Source of the DNA: Chrysopilus asiliformis
Taxonomy: Eukaryota; Arthropoda; Insecta; Diptera; Rhagionidae
Length of the DNA stretch: 64,000 bases
Direction of reading: 5' to 3'
NCBI GenBank assembly: GCA_964034945.1
Contig: OZ035962.1
Coordinates: forward strand, 25,603,030 to 25,667,029
This document shows positions 33,614-45,989 of the stretch, one piece after another. The translations under genes were made by a program, and so were the position numbers. Numbering within the stretch: position 1 is the first letter of the stretch; every line of letters begins with the position of its first letter. The notes beneath the pieces are model-generated. The model was not told the DNA's origin and did no database searches. It was given only the letters and a program-made list of their open reading frames with translations.

Positions 33614-33934
33614 CAGCGGCGCACCAAGGAACCCGAGCCCCCAAATCCAAAAGAAATCATACAAGAAAGTTTTGAATTCATGTATTTTTGCATTCCAAGA
33701 TTTCCCCGTTTTTGCCAGATTTGTCACAAAAAGGGAGGATAAAGGGCTTTTCACGGAGAGGGTAAAGGGTTTTCCGCCGCAGGTGAAAAGGACCAAACTA
33801 AGTTTTAATCTACTTTCGGAACTGTCTAGCGATCACTTAAAAGGGATATTTGAGGTTTATTATAATTTTATTTTACATTTTTTTTTCAATTGACTCCCCC
33901 CCCCCTTCCTCTTCAAATTTTTGGTGCGCCAATG
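33614..33934. mobile_element. hAT-like MITE, about 321 bp
   Basis: The left end CAGCGGCGCACCAAGG and the right end (complement CATTGGCGCACCAAAA) share the CA-x-x-GGCGCACCAA terminus. The 8-bp flanks attagagc and attacaat agree at only 5 of 8 positions, so the copy is old. A long C-run lies near the right end. Confidence 0.6.
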
Positions 33935-34450
33935 ATTACAATGACACAAAATTTTAGTAGTTTACTTGAATGATGATGGCGCGAGCAACATGTTATTTTC
34001 CCATGCACAATTCTAATCTTCTTTTGTTTTTGTTTCTGTTTCTGTGGAACACAACAAAATTCCTGTATGTAAAGCATTTAATTATGCTTTAATTAAAATG
34101 TAGACATTAACTGTAAATAACATTAGTAAGTACTACACGTCAATTCAGTTTCGTATGTTTTCATTTCGTCCCATTCGAGTTTGTTTTTGTGGTTTTTGAA
34201 AACATTTCAACAAAGTTTATAAGCCCCCCTTTGAAGTGCAACCTCATTTCAAATTCCACAGTAATTAAAATGTTACTTACATGAAACAAACTAAATTTCA
34301 ACTGGTACAAATGCAATGATTTGCAAGCGTATGTAATTAAAAGTTATATTAGGTTATTAAGGCTCCAAGCTTTGGTAATCAAGTACGCTTTTTTGCATGG
34401 GCCGAATATAATACGGACCGCTAAAACATTTGCCATCGTCATCTAAGCAG
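33935..34450. other. Intergenic DNA, nothing recognised
   Basis: AT-rich; no gene or element end seen. Confidence 0.45.
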
Positions 34451-34614
34451 AGATGCAAACCGGTTTTTTGAACCGAAACAAAAACTAAGGAACCTTTGAA
34501 ATTTTAGTGAACCACAACCAAAACCAGAACCAAATTTTGAAATTTTAGAACACGAAACCAGATTTTTGAAGTTTTAGAAACCAAAACTAGAGCTAAATTT
34601 TAAAAATTTGGATA
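34451..34614. repeat. Degenerate tandem repeat, 'aaccaaaaccaga...tttgaaattttag' unit
   Basis: Four or so imperfect copies of a 35-45 bp unit alternate 'aaccaaaacc' with 'ttttgaaattttag'. A related inverted stretch occurs at 35910-35955. Confidence 0.55.
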
Positions 34615-34678
34615 CCAAAACCAGGGCACCAATCATGTATTCCCACGCATCTCTGTCTTTCGACTTCGACGCAGCTTT

Positions 34679-35724
34679 TGTAGGGCACGTAATTTAAATA
34701 ATAATTAAAAGAACAATGTTCTATCTTTCACAATAATTTATTGAATGACTTTTAAGTCAAAGTTGAATATTTAATATAGAGCAAAGGTTGCTTTACAAAT
34801 AAAAATAATTAATCACAAAGTAAATGTATATCCAATATTACCTACATTCGGCCATCCTGACCATTTAAATCGACCTCGATTTAATAAAATAACAAAAAAA
34901 AATCAACTATTTTTAACTAAGTGTTAAAAAGAAAAATACACAGTACAATATTTACAAAAAAATCGTACAATTCCCGAAATCTTTACCCAAAATTGGAAAA
35001 TTTACATTTCAACGAAAATTATCATCGGAGCTTACACTTCTTGAATACCTGCCAACTCAGAGTTTCTTTCTTTTGTCTTCTTCCAAAATTTTCTTCCCTT
35101 CTTTGATAACCGATTTCTTCAAAAAAAAAAACTTCTTCTATGTTTTAATCTCACGTTTAAGATTAAAACATAACCACAAATTCCTGATTGAGTCACCTAT
35201 GATCTACAATCGCCATTTCACACACAAGAAGTCCAAATTCACGAAATCTTTACTGGGTCACCTATGATCCAGGAATCACTATCTTCAGAACGGGAAGAAC
35301 AAATCCACGAAATCTTGACTAAATCACCTATGATCTGACAGTCATAACTCGAACTCTTGAATCTTGATTAGATCACCTATAATCTAATAATCTTCGAATC
35401 AGAACAATTTTCAGGACAATCATGAGCAACAAAAATTCTTGAAATCTGAACCAAATCTCCGATGTAATCTTCCGTAATCTTTAAAATTATCTTGAGAGTA
35501 ATGTGAAAAAAAATCATCTTTACTGCATCCCGAGAGTCACTATCCCACTTCTGATTTGTAGGGCACGTAATTTAAATAATAATTAAAAGAACAATGTTCT
35601 ATCTTTCACAATAATTTATTGAATGACTTTTAAGTCAAAGTTGAATATTTAATATAGAGCAAAGGTTGCTTTACAAATAAAAATAATTAATCACAAAGTA
35701 AATGTATATCCAATATTACCTACA
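34679..35724. mobile_element. TRIM: 1046-bp miniature LTR retrotransposon
   Basis: Two apparently identical 168-bp direct repeats (34679-34846 and 35557-35724) begin TGTAGG and end CCTACA, with a 4-bp target duplication CTTT (34675-34678 and 35725-35728). The 710-bp interior has no protein domain. I could not identify a convincing primer binding site or polypurine tract on either strand, so the orientation is unknown. Identical LTRs mean a recent insertion. Confidence 0.88.
35140..35400. repeat. Internal subrepeats of the TRIM
   Basis: Four imperfect copies of a unit of about 75 bp, each containing a near-palindrome of the type TCACCTATGATC (near 35193, 35257, 35326 and 35374), usually preceded by 'cgaaatcttgact' or a variant. 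Confidence 0.65.
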
Positions 35725-35955
35725 CTTTTAACTCTTGACTTCGCCATATCTGCAGCTTGAAATTTCGCGGAATCGGCACTATGAATCGAAACGTGATTCT
35801 GACTGTCACTCCAGGAAATTTGAAGCTGCTGATATGGCGAAGTCAAGAGCTAAAAGCTGCGTCGAAGTCTAAAGACAGAGACGCGTCGGAATACATGAGT
35901 GGTGCCCAGGTTTTTGAAATTCTAGAAACCAAAACCAAATTTTCAAATTTTTGGG

Positions 35956-37325
35956 ATTGAAAAGAGTCTCCAGATATCCAATTCAGAAAATTACATAAGC
36001 ACCTGTCCATAAAAAATATCAGACCTTGGAAGGAGGGGGGATTAGGTCTGCAAAACTCACAAGAACAGTTATGAAATCAGTGAATTTTTACCACTTAAAT
36101 CGATATTCTACCCAAAATTGCAAAATCTTAAATACGCTATACTGATTTTTGGCTCTTGTCTTGTCCGCCTCCCCTTGCCCCTTACCCCTCGCATCGTCTG
36201 GCGTTTTCATGAATTTTGTAGAACCTATAAAAACACAATCGGTGTTAGTGTACTTCCTTAAATATAATATTCAACGGTCAGCCCCTAATTAACTCGAAAA
36301 TTACTTTTTACTTTTTAAAACGGCTTTTCTTATATGCGGCTATTTTTTCGAAAATCTTTCTAAATCCGTTTCTTACGTAGGCCAATCTGATCCTAAAATC
36401 AAACTGTATAAAATCTGATTTTGTGACGAAAAAAAGAGATGTTGAAAGACATATGATAAGTGAGGTGATTCCACTGTAATAAAATTCTAAAACAAAGATT
36501 AAGATCTTAAGGAAGATAAAAAAAAAACTTGGCGATTTCGTATTTCTAAAGGTCAATGCAAAACATTTGGCCAACATCCAGACGAATCTGAGACTCGGAA
36601 CGGACAATACATCTTAAACTTCTTACATATTCAAGCAATAAAAGTCCGGAAATACTTCTGTTCAAGAAAGTTTCAGATTATATTTCTTAAGAGGTTTTTT
36701 CCACTTTCGTTTTTTTTCGACCATTGAACCAGCCAATTTTTTTTTATTGGAAAATGTCCAAAGAAAACTAAATCCACCTAATGTACCTCGATTTTATTTG
36801 TTGTTATAATCTTAACCAAATGAATGATTTCTTAGAACACTCCTAGTGACATCGGGGATCACCTACAATAAGTAATGTTTTATGTTTTTTTTTCAATTTT
36901 TTTTTTCTGTATTTTCGATGGGAACGCGTGGAAAATTTATTTTAGATTCCCGCGTTTACTTAATAAATCGACTATTTAAAGGTTTTGAAATTTATTACAG
37001 CAGATGACAAATCAAGAAATTAAAAAATATATAAAAAAAGGAATAAGATTTATTTATTGGACCATTTGATAATTTTTTGTGAAAATCTGTTTCAAAATTT
37101 AAGAAAAAAATATTAAAGGTCAGTTACACTGCGGATAAGAGTGCTATTTGGTGCCAGAATTTTTGATAACCCTTTGGAGATGTCCAAAATATTCATGAGA
37201 CTTTTTTGGGGAGGGAGGTGGTAAATTTTATTGTGCCCGCGGTGCTAAACTCAATGCACAAATTCAAAAAAAAAATACAATTAGGGGAGAGGTGGCTTTG
37301 AACCCTAAAATTAGTTTTAGGGCTA
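35956..37325. other. Intergenic DNA, nothing recognised
   Basis: No gene seen; the minus frame at 36308-36607 lacks motifs. Confidence 0.45.
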
Positions 37326-38004
37326 CACTCTAGAAAATTTTATTGTAATTTTATCCCTATAATCGTAGGAAACCATTTTATTACGATAATAGGAGTAAAA
37401 TTAAACCGAGTTGTAATGGCTATGCATTTTTACTCATTTTGTGGCATACAAAAGCCTCTTTTACGGGGGAACTTTAAGCTAAATAAGAAGTAAAAGTACA
37501 ATACGGGTGTAATTTTACGACACGGATGTTTAAAATTACCACATTTTTGTTGTAATTTTCCTACTATTTGGTAGCAAAAATATTATATTATTTTTGCGGA
37601 TGTTTTCACATCCAAATTTCCCGGGCATGTCTGCCATGTGGCAGGCGCCACACAGGATTTTGGTAGAGTAAAACTCGATTCGAGTATTTATACTCCGATG
37701 CCACAAACCTTATGCGAATTATAAGGTTAAGGTTAAATTGTCCGTACAATAATGCAAAAATACCCTGCGAACGTGTTTTTACACCAAAATGAGAGTAAAA
37801 ATACGAATATTGGTCGAAATTTTACGCAAGTTTTAAAATTACCCTATTTCTAGTGTAAGATTAATGTTTTTTTGGGTGAGTTTACAACTTAAATGGTGTG
37901 CGAGCTAAATTCTGATTTTTTTTCGAAATTTTACGACGTTTTTGCAAATTTACCCCGTTTTTACCCCATTTTTCGGTTTAAATTCAAATTCATTTTCTAC
38001 AGTG
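37326..38004. mobile_element. 679-bp MITE, Tc1/mariner-type TA insertion
   Basis: The left end CACTCTAGAAAATTTTA and the right end (complement CACTGTAGAAAATGAATT) are flanked by TA at 37324-37325 and 38005-38006. The interior is rich in 'gtaaaatta' motifs and has no coding frame. Confidence 0.7.
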
Positions 38005-38017
38005 TACTTAATCCTTA

Positions 38018-38467
38018 AGGATAACGAAAAGTCCTTAAACGTGATTATCCTTTTCCTCAAATTATCCAGAAATAAAAATACGTTTAAGGGTTTTTGGGGT
38101 CGCTGAATCCGATTCTGGTGTTAAGAAGTCTGTAAGGATAACCGAAGATCCAGTAAGGATAATATCCAATCCTTTTCTTCAAATATTCCGGAAAAAAATC
38201 TCGTTTGGTGGTTTTTTGATTCTGATGTCAAGAAGTCTGCAAGGACAATGGAAGGTTTTGTAAAAATAACGTGATTATCCTTTTCCTCAAATTTTCCGGG
38301 GTTTTTGGGGCCGCTGAATCCGATTTTGGCGATAAGAAGTTTACAAGGACTTTTAGAATAACGTGCTATCCTTGTCCTCCAATTTTACTGAAAAAAAAAT
38401 CTCGTCTGGTGGTTTTTGGGGTCGCTGAATCTTATTCTGGCGTTTAAAAGGCTGTAAGGACATCTCA
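38018..38467. repeat. Tandem repeat, unit about 110-130 bp, four copies
   Basis: Each unit contains 'ggtcgctgaatccgattctg', 'gtctgtaaggataac' and 'tatccttttcctcaaat' variants. The unit equals the dispersed 'ggacctgtaaggaca' family at 3440-3600, 31930-32060 and 50040-50130, here amplified in tandem. Confidence 0.65.
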
Positions 38468-38472
38468 AAGGC

Positions 38473-38830
38473 AAGTATATATATATTCGAAGACTGAAAA
38501 GTACAAAAAAACCCAATTTAAAGTACAAAACAAGTTTTCCCACCAGTGTTTTAGGGTTTCAAGAGAAATGTTCTTTAAAATTGCATATTTTGATAAAAAT
38601 ATAAAATGTGTGGCATTGCATTTGCGTTCAAAGTTACATACTTTTTTAATCATACAGCTCGTGCCGTAAACCACCATGGCGGTTCAGTTTTACACTGTTT
38701 TAACGCCAAACAGTTTATATTTATAACAAAATATATAATTTTAAAGATTTTTTTTTTTTTTTTGAAACCCTAAAACATTGGCGGGAAAACTTGTTTTGTA
38801 CTTTTTAGTGCATTTTGAAAATATATAAGA
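38473..38830. mobile_element. Foldback MITE, about 360 bp
   Basis: 'gtacaaaacaagttttccca' (38523) through 'ttttagggtttcaa' is inverted at 38761-38801, and weaker complementarity extends outward through 'agtacaaaaa' and 'tatatattttc'. Ends are not sharp and no target duplication was identified. Confidence 0.65.
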
Positions 38831-39570
38831 TCAGAAAACTGTTTTTTAAATTGTTGTTTTGTTATAATTTTTGATCCAAGTGCTTTTTTTTAATCATTCT
38901 AGTATTATTTTTAAAAAAATCTCAATAAATTTCACTGAAAGTTAATAAATTTCATTCTTTTGACAAATAAATAACACTTTTAGAAACAGTCAAATTAACA
39001 CCACTTTAACCACCAAATTATCAACTTACAATATTTATCTATAGAAAATATTTCCAAAGAAGATCTTATTGTCATCTTAAATACGAATAAATTATTTGGT
39101 TTGTTTATTTATTTATTTCCTTTGTCTGTATGTTTTTTTTATTCATTATTATTATTATTGTCCTTATCGTATACGTTTAACTTTCGTTAAGTCGTAATTC
39201 TATTTTTATGCGCAAAGAATTATATCTATTTATCAAACATTTTACAGCCACAGTTTCATTATGTTAAAAACAATTAAAACAATAACCATAAACATAAGCC
39301 CTTACTTACGATCCATGAGTTGTCCATTTTTCACTTTTATGGTGTCAAGCGAAGAAATCGTCCTAACTTTCAACCTAACAATCTACTATTACTCCTCCTC
39401 TTATCTACGGAATTTATTCTATGTGGGGTAAAGGATCTAAAATGCTGTGGCAGAATCTGAAGGCGCCTAGCCTGGACAGGAAGATGTCCTTAAAACCAAT
39501 TACGGAATAAATCCTTGCTCAAGTCCAATGGTACAGCAGCGGCGGTAGAGATCTTTTATTTTAGTCCGAG
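38831..39570. other. AT-rich intergenic DNA
   Basis: Includes a TTA microsatellite-like run near 39145. No gene seen. Confidence 0.45.
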
Positions 39571-39739
39571 AAGCCTATTTGGAGTCCTCAGTGTGCACTG
39601 GAGTGAGTAAAAGAAGTCTTCTGGTAACAAAAGGACATTTAGGCTGACAAAAGAGAAATAGGGAATATCGGGATACTTTTGTGGCCAAGAATTCTATGCG
39701 TTCACAGTGAATGCGGTAATACTGAAAACAGGACTTTGT

Positions 39740-39960
39740 CGTAATGCGATATTCAGAAACAGCACCATACGATAGTAGGTTCAAAAGGACAAGGCGTCGA
39801 GAGAGACCCAGATGGCAAAATGGTGTTGACCAGAATACGAAAAAAATTGGGATGCAAACTGCAAGACATCGGCACGCGACTGGGACCCTTGAAACCGGGC
39901 CTAGCACCGAAAAAAGAAGAACAAGAAGAAGAAAAAGAAGGAAAGAACCAAAAAAATTAT
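39740..39960 (+). pseudogene. Possible non-LTR retrotransposon C-terminal fragment
   Basis: The frame contains RFKRTRRRERPRWQNGVDQ, followed after a frame change by TRIRKKLGCKLQDIG. The phrase R-x-RRG/RPRxxW-x-GV resembles the C-terminal tail of jockey/RTE-like reverse transcriptase proteins. No reverse transcriptase motif is present, so it is at best a short 3' remnant. Confidence 0.3.
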
Positions 39961-39965
39961 TTTAA

Positions 39966-41870
39966 ATATTTAACTCTTTCAGACCTGAATTATTTTTTTA
40001 AAAAATTTGGTTGTGATAAAATTGATATATTTTCATTTTGAGAAACAAATTTCTTCTGAACCTCTTGACAACCAAATCAAATTTCGGCTCAATCGGTTGA
40101 ACGATTTGGCCGACGGTCTTTCTTGAGATTTCTCCGGTCATTATCAAAACTTTTTAATTTCTTAAAAAAAAATAATAAAAAAAATTGGGATTAAAATTGC
40201 AGCAATGTTTGTGAAAAATGGAGGTTAGGATAACAATCAAATTCTGTCAAACTATCCGGTTTCTGTAGATTGTGTGAAGTAGGCTTCAATCACAAATCGC
40301 AGTCACTAAAAATCCCCCACCAACATATTTTACTTCCACCTCCTCCGCACCATAGATGCTGATGGCCGTAATAAATTCAAGAAAATTTCTTAATTAGTCC
40401 CATTCAAAAGGACTTAGATGCTTTTGCCTACAAAAGCGGACACATTACTCTAGGAAGTGAATACCAACCACCACCGCAAAATTCCATGTTTCGGTGAAGG
40501 ACCAACACAATGCGATAACATTGCGATGAGGCCCTGGAATGGGGGACACATTTTGATTGTAGGTAGTTGGACGGTTAGATGATAATGTCTCTGATTCCAT
40601 GATTGTCCTGAAGAGGTGATATAAAAAGATTATCCTCGCCTGGGAATTCTGTTATTCACCCGCCGTAACAATTACAAAACAAAGTGAAACAGCAATTGCA
40701 AATACATGCGGACTACACAGAAAACACCATCCGTTTTATCCTAAAGAGGACTGTCGAGGGTAAAATTCATGGTATCTGGTATCTATATGAGAAAATCCTG
40801 AACCATTGAAAGCATTTTAGAGCTGAGATAAACAGGAGACGAAGTGGAGAGGAGTCCTCCAATGGGACATAAAGATGTGAAGCATTTGTAAAATTGTCGG
40901 ATATAGAAAATTTTTACACTTCAACATTTGTAGCATGAATAGCGAAAGGAGAGCAGTAGAAATCACCATCACAAACAAGTTGAAACAAACACACATAAAA
41001 CCAACAAACAAACAAATAAGTGTAACGATGGGAATAACATGAAAGTTTGTCTCGAATAAAGGATTCATCTGAAGCTAGCCTAATCTGATCTTTAGTATAC
41101 TTTGTACCTCGTACTACATACCTTTTTGGAATACGCCAGAATATCCCGATAAGGATTTTATGATGCTAAGGCACACCATGAAACTCCCCCTTGTGATTCT
41201 TCTTTTACTTCGCTTACCTATTTTATGTTCATTGTTACAACTTGTAAGTTTACACTACCATATAGTTGTTTCTTTTAAATTAGGGTTGTGTGAAAAGTTC
41301 AAGGATTCGGAGTACATTTCCCTCAATTTGCTTTTATCTATGTGATTTTTTTAGAATTCTGCGAAATTTCTTTAGCACTCTAGTGAAAATTTAAAAAAAA
41401 AACCCCTTGTTTCCCAGCTATCCGCACATTGAGTCACATGCCGTGCCTCCTACAGAGGCAGACATACGAAAACTTCCAGGTCTAATAGGAAAGACGTATG
41501 ATATCTTCCCATAAAACATATGGTGAAAAATTTCAGCTCAGTCGGTCAAGTGGTTTTAAGGTTAGACTTTTCAAAAGCCCTTTTTTCAAGCCTACTTTTT
41601 CAAAAACCTATTTTTATCGTCACGTTTTTACGGGAGAAAGCGGTTCGGCGCAAATGTGTACAAAAAATCGTACAAAAATGTTAAGGAAGCTAGAAAGAGG
41701 GGGCGAGGGGTTCATAAAATACGTCACAGTTTACCGGAAAAGAGAGGAGTCTGCGGTAGTATGTGCAAAAAATCGTAAAAAATGTCAAAAAAGGAGAGGC
41801 GGTTCGAAAACCCTAAAATTATAGGATTTTTTTTTCTTCCCTTTGTGAGTTTTTATTAATGGTTGGTTTT
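39966..41870. other. Intergenic DNA with short repeat phrases
   Basis: Holds the 'tcaatcggttgaacgatttg' core at about 40090 and 'ataaaatacgtcac' at about 41715. No gene recognised. Confidence 0.45.
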
Positions 41871-41879
41871 TTTTTCTTC

Positions 41880-42262
41880 AATATAAAAAAAAGTTGGTGT
41901 CTGTCTGTCTGTCTGTCTGTTCCTCTTTCCCGCAAAAACGGCTGAACCGATTGACTTGAAATTTGGCATGAGTGTCTGTGGTAGTTCTGGTTCCAACATA
42001 GGCATACGGAAAAGTAGCGCGAGGGGTGGGGGGAGTAAGGGGAGGGGGTAAAGCGATTTCGAAATTTAGTTTTTGCGCTATGTTACTCTTTCGCGGGGAA
42101 ACTACTGAACCGATTGGCCTGAAATTTGGTATAGATGTTTGTCGGGGGTCCAGCCCCAACATAGACCCATTAAAAAGTTTTTAAGTTCTTTCCGGTTTTC
42201 TTCGTATTCTAAAACTTAGACAAAAAACTTAACCCGGCAACGACGGGTATGCAAGCTAGTAG
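41880..42262 (+). mobile_element. Microsatellite-bearing element, Helitron-like ends
   Basis: Starts 'atataaaaaaaagttggtgt' with a CTGT run and ends CCCGGCAACGACGGG (hairpin), TATGCAAG, CTAGT. This is the cleanest copy of the family. A hairpin about 8-10 bases before CTAG fits a Helitron 3' end; no Rep/helicase is present. Confidence 0.55.
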
Positions 42263-43261
42263 AAAATAAAATGAAAAAACCTAACCTTACTCGCTTTTAA
42301 AGGCTATAAATCATGAACCACTTACAAGATATGACATTACCGTGCATTACCGATTCGCAAAACAATCGATTTTCCTATTTTCAAAACATGCCCGGAAACT
42401 TTTCTTGCCACCCACTTTTATACTCTTAGTTTAACAGACGACCATATAACATATGAGGATAGTTTGAAACCAAAATATGCTCCAACTAGAAAATACGAAT
42501 ATACGCTGGAGTATAAAGCATCGTTTTAAATTCATATGTGATTCGAGCAGTGTTTACGGGGTTTGGGAAATGTTTGCACAGTTTAATGCGCTTCTCCCAC
42601 ACAAACAGCACATATGTTTGTTTTACATTGCGCTAGAGGTTCGAAATGAATCCTTGTACGCTTACTACACTTTAATCCTTGTTATCATCAACATTTCAAG
42701 TGTATGTTCTGTGATTGTTTCGCACTGATAATAATGATAAACGGTGGCGCCATCCAAGGATTCAACTTCATCAACAGCCAGGGAATTAACCTGCGGCAGA
42801 CATGAGATGTTATGGGAACATCTTATGCCTGTCAGCAACATAAAATATCTCATCGAGAAGTATTTGATGGCTCTGGATGAAGTCTTCTTGACAAGAGATT
42901 TTATTATCGCAAAAACTTTTAACTACTATTTCAAGGGTTGAAAGTTTTCCAGAAGTACTTAATTAACCCAGTTTTATTACTTAATAGTTTAATAGGCATA
43001 ATAATGAGCCGAATTATTATTGTTATAAAGAATAAGGAAAAGATCATTAATTAGTTATTATATTATTATTGTAGGAAAATGTTGTTTGGAATTTTTAAAT
43101 TCTAGAGAATCTATATTTACCACTACAAAACTAGTTGTAATTTTTTTTTGAAACTTTTATCAAGTTGAACAGGAAAATGTTAATAAATCTATGGATTTTT
43201 ATGTATTTTACAATTTTTCATAATATTTTTGCACTACAACCTTAGGTTGGATTAGGCTCCC
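42263..43261. other. Intergenic DNA, nothing recognised
   Basis: Frames at 42477-42941 overlap each other on both strands and lack motifs. Confidence 0.45.
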
Positions 43262-43265
43262 TTAA

Positions 43266-43407
43266 CCCTTTGATGCCCGATGTTGCTTATAAGAAACTTT
43301 TAATAACAGTTTTTCATACAAATTTGGGTGGGCCCTCTTTTGGACTTAAGAACAACAACCGACAATTTTTTTTTCTAGCTGCAGGGAAAAAGTCGGCCAG
43401 GAAAGGG
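43266..43407. mobile_element. 142-bp piggyBac-type MITE
   Basis: The left end CCCTTTGATGCCCGA and the right end (complement CCCTTTCCTGGCCGA) are flanked by TTAA at 43262-43265 and 43408-43411. CCCTTT termini plus TTAA duplication are the signature of piggyBac elements. Confidence 0.78.
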
Positions 43408-43519
43408 TTAAATTGAGGTTTTCGTAAAAATTGCTTGTCTTTCAAAGTTTGCAACATTTATATGATGCGAAAGCTGTGGCCACTTTAGCAGATCAAATTT
43501 ATCATATAAAAATGATTTT

Positions 43520-44015
43520 CAATCAAAGATACGCCCGGAAATAGCCGGAACAATCCCGGATTTGGGCATGTTGTGCCGGAAACTGAACTTTTGCTCCCGA
43601 AGTATGTAATTTAATGTCATAATTTCTTAAACAATAAAAAAATTAACCTCGAAATCCAAAAGTTTTTGCCTGCGGCGCAGATTTATCAGAGATGGATGCG
43701 TCTAGTATCTTTCTTTAAAAAAAATTCACAACCACGCAATCCATGCATGAATTTTCGCTTTTTCAAACACCACCCCCTCCCCACCCCCCTTGCTTGCTCC
43801 CTATTTCATAGCGCCATCACTGTACCGACTACCAATTCCAAGGTAATCATAATTTTTTTTTTTGGTTTGTACCGCTACTAGAAACCTTGATAAGAACCGG
43901 GTACCCGATTATGAAAATTTTCAGGAACTACTTGTAATTCTGCAAAAAACGGGTACCTGGTTCTCGGTTCCTGGACTCGGAACCGTTTAGCTGGATACCC
44001 GGTTCTAGAAAGTCA
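43520..44015. repeat. Fragments of CCCGGAAT family and GGGTACC repeats
   Basis: 43540-43690 matches 5229-6200 ('atcccggatttgggcatgtt', 'gcctgcggcgcag'). 43895-44010 repeats 'cgggtaccyggttct' three times in direct and inverted forms. Confidence 0.5.
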
Positions 44016-45089
44016 CGGTTTTCAGCAGTAAACGACTTTGTTTTGCTACTTGTAAATAAGTTTACAATTCAGAAATTATGAATTTCAAAATAATTAATAA
44101 TTTTTTTCCCCCAAAATCCACATTACTCGAATGCCGATATTTTCAATATGTATAATTGACTTCAATCACGACAAATTTGTTGAAATTTCTGCATCATAGT
44201 TGAGGATATAGATATTCGGCATTATATCAGGATTCGAGTTTTGGATGATGAGAAATGGATTCATTGAGCCGAATCCCCATTCATATGTCGATGAGGGCCA
44301 ACAAATGTAACAAACCATATGTGAATGAATTCATATCCGAGCCCATTCAGATCAACATAAAATTTATTCCGCCATACAGATTCGAATAGCGTCAGTTTAG
44401 TATCACATTTAGTAGTCCAAATCCGAAAGATATTATTTTATGGCTCTTCACTACGAGATTTATATGCATATATTGAAAATGCCATTTTATCAGCATAAAT
44501 TGTATGCAAACATATTGCCGCTAGCCGTTTCATGCATTTATTTTATGCTATCATGCTTATGCTACCGACACACATCAATTTTAACGTCCGGTCATCATCA
44601 GGACTGCGTTTATGAGGACATTTGTGTATCTCTCACCGGACAGCTTAATTGATTTACTAATACGTGGAAATTCATAGATTATCCGCTACTATTGTTGGAA
44701 AATATTCAAACACATCCATGACAATCTAAACCCTTTTAAACGCATAAAATGATTTAATATCGGATTTTCAGTCCTGCGGACGAATAGAATTCCACATGAT
44801 GATAGCTAAACTAATTTGCAAAGTAAAATCCAATGCTACGGAAACTTATTTAGAGAATAAACAAATCAATTCATTTTTTTTCAATTAATAAATTGATTAT
44901 GCACTGATTTTATTCATTCAATTTAAATAAAATTCATTAAAATATTTTATAATCTATTTGTGTTTCATTAAAACTCCTATTTACATTAAATCATGAAACT
45001 GTTTTCAAATATAATGGGATTATCCGCCAAAATATACACAGAAATTACATGATTTTAAAAATGTGTGAAAAAAATTTATTTAAAAAAAT
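44016..45089. other. Intergenic DNA, nothing recognised
   Basis: AT-rich; the plus frame at 44440-44652 has no recognisable motif. Confidence 0.45.
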
Positions 45090-45097
45090 ATTTAACC

Positions 45098-45981
45098 CAG
45101 CTATTCTCAACCTGTGGGGCGCGCCCCCCTAGCGCGAGTACATTTAAGGGGGGGCGCGAGCATATCCAAGACAAAATATTTAAAAAAGTTTATTAATTTA
45201 CTGAAAGGAAAGTACATACCCACATACAAAACAAAATACATTTCGACATAATATTTAATAATTAACTTATTAACTTACGCTTGGAGCACAATGAACGCGA
45301 AACCAGCGCGAAACCAACGCAACTACAACGCTCTGAACTGTCACGCAGTGCAAAATTCTAGCGGCAGAGCATAATGGCAGCTCGTGAAGTAGTACAAGTG
45401 ACATAATATAAAGTGGTATAAACTTGGAAAAATTACAAAAATGGATAATTTTGAAGCGATAATTTGCTTTGTTGGTCTTTATCTTTGTTATTTGCACTAA
45501 GGCTATCAATTTTTCCTCAAACGACATTTTTCCAACCTCACTTTATGAACTGTCAACGCAGAATTCTGTGGCAAAGTTAGAAGTTTGCAAACTTTTGTGT
45601 TGCGGTTACGTTGTAGCTGCGTTCTATACGTTCACTGTGCTCACTTCAAACAATTTGTGGGAACCAAACTTTTAAGTGACAGTTTCTGCGCCAGTTTCGC
45701 GTCGGTTTCGCGTTCATTGTGATTTCAGGGTTAAAACCACTTCTCGCGAAACCGCAAAAATGACGCAAGAGCAATAAAAAGGCACCGGATTCTTGTTTTC
45801 TCAACGCTGAGGATCGGTGTTGCCAAATGTCAATAAATTACTGTTTTCTTGGTAATTTGTGTTTAAAGTTGGGGTAGTAGTGTAGGTTTAGCGCCAAAAT
45901 ACTCAAATTACGTTATTATTGTATACATTTTAATTTTGATTGAAAATTGGGCCGCGAATACTGAAAGGTTGAGAAACGCTG
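45098..45981. mobile_element. hAT-superfamily non-autonomous element, 884 bp
   Basis: The left end CAGCTATTCTCAACCTGTGG and the right end (complement CAGCGTTTCTCAACCTTTCA) have the CAGNNNTTCTCAACCT terminus common in hAT elements. The 8-bp flanks atttaacc (45090-45097) and atctaacc (45982-45989) differ at one base. No transposase remains. Confidence 0.82.
45287..45721. mobile_element. Nested 435-bp inverted-repeat element
   Basis: The left CACAATGAACGCGAAACC and the right end (its complement plus G/A changes) form TIRs of about 30 bp that include direct CGCGAAAC subrepeats. It lies inside the hAT element. No clear target duplication. Confidence 0.65.
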
Positions 45982-45989
45982 ATCTAACC

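Larger units (their letters stand above)
34615..35916. mobile_element. Foldback element split by a TRIM insertion
   Basis: The left arm (34615-34678 continued at 35729-35780) is the inverse of the right arm (about 35820-35916): 'gacttcgacgcagctttta-ctcttgacttcgccatat' reads through only if the TRIM and one CTTT copy are removed. Arms are about 110 bp with a loop of about 45 bp. No coding potential. Confidence 0.75.

Noticed and set aside
39575..39907. Minus-strand frame of 110 codons
   Set aside because: Antisense to the retrotransposon-like fragment; no domain or splice support.
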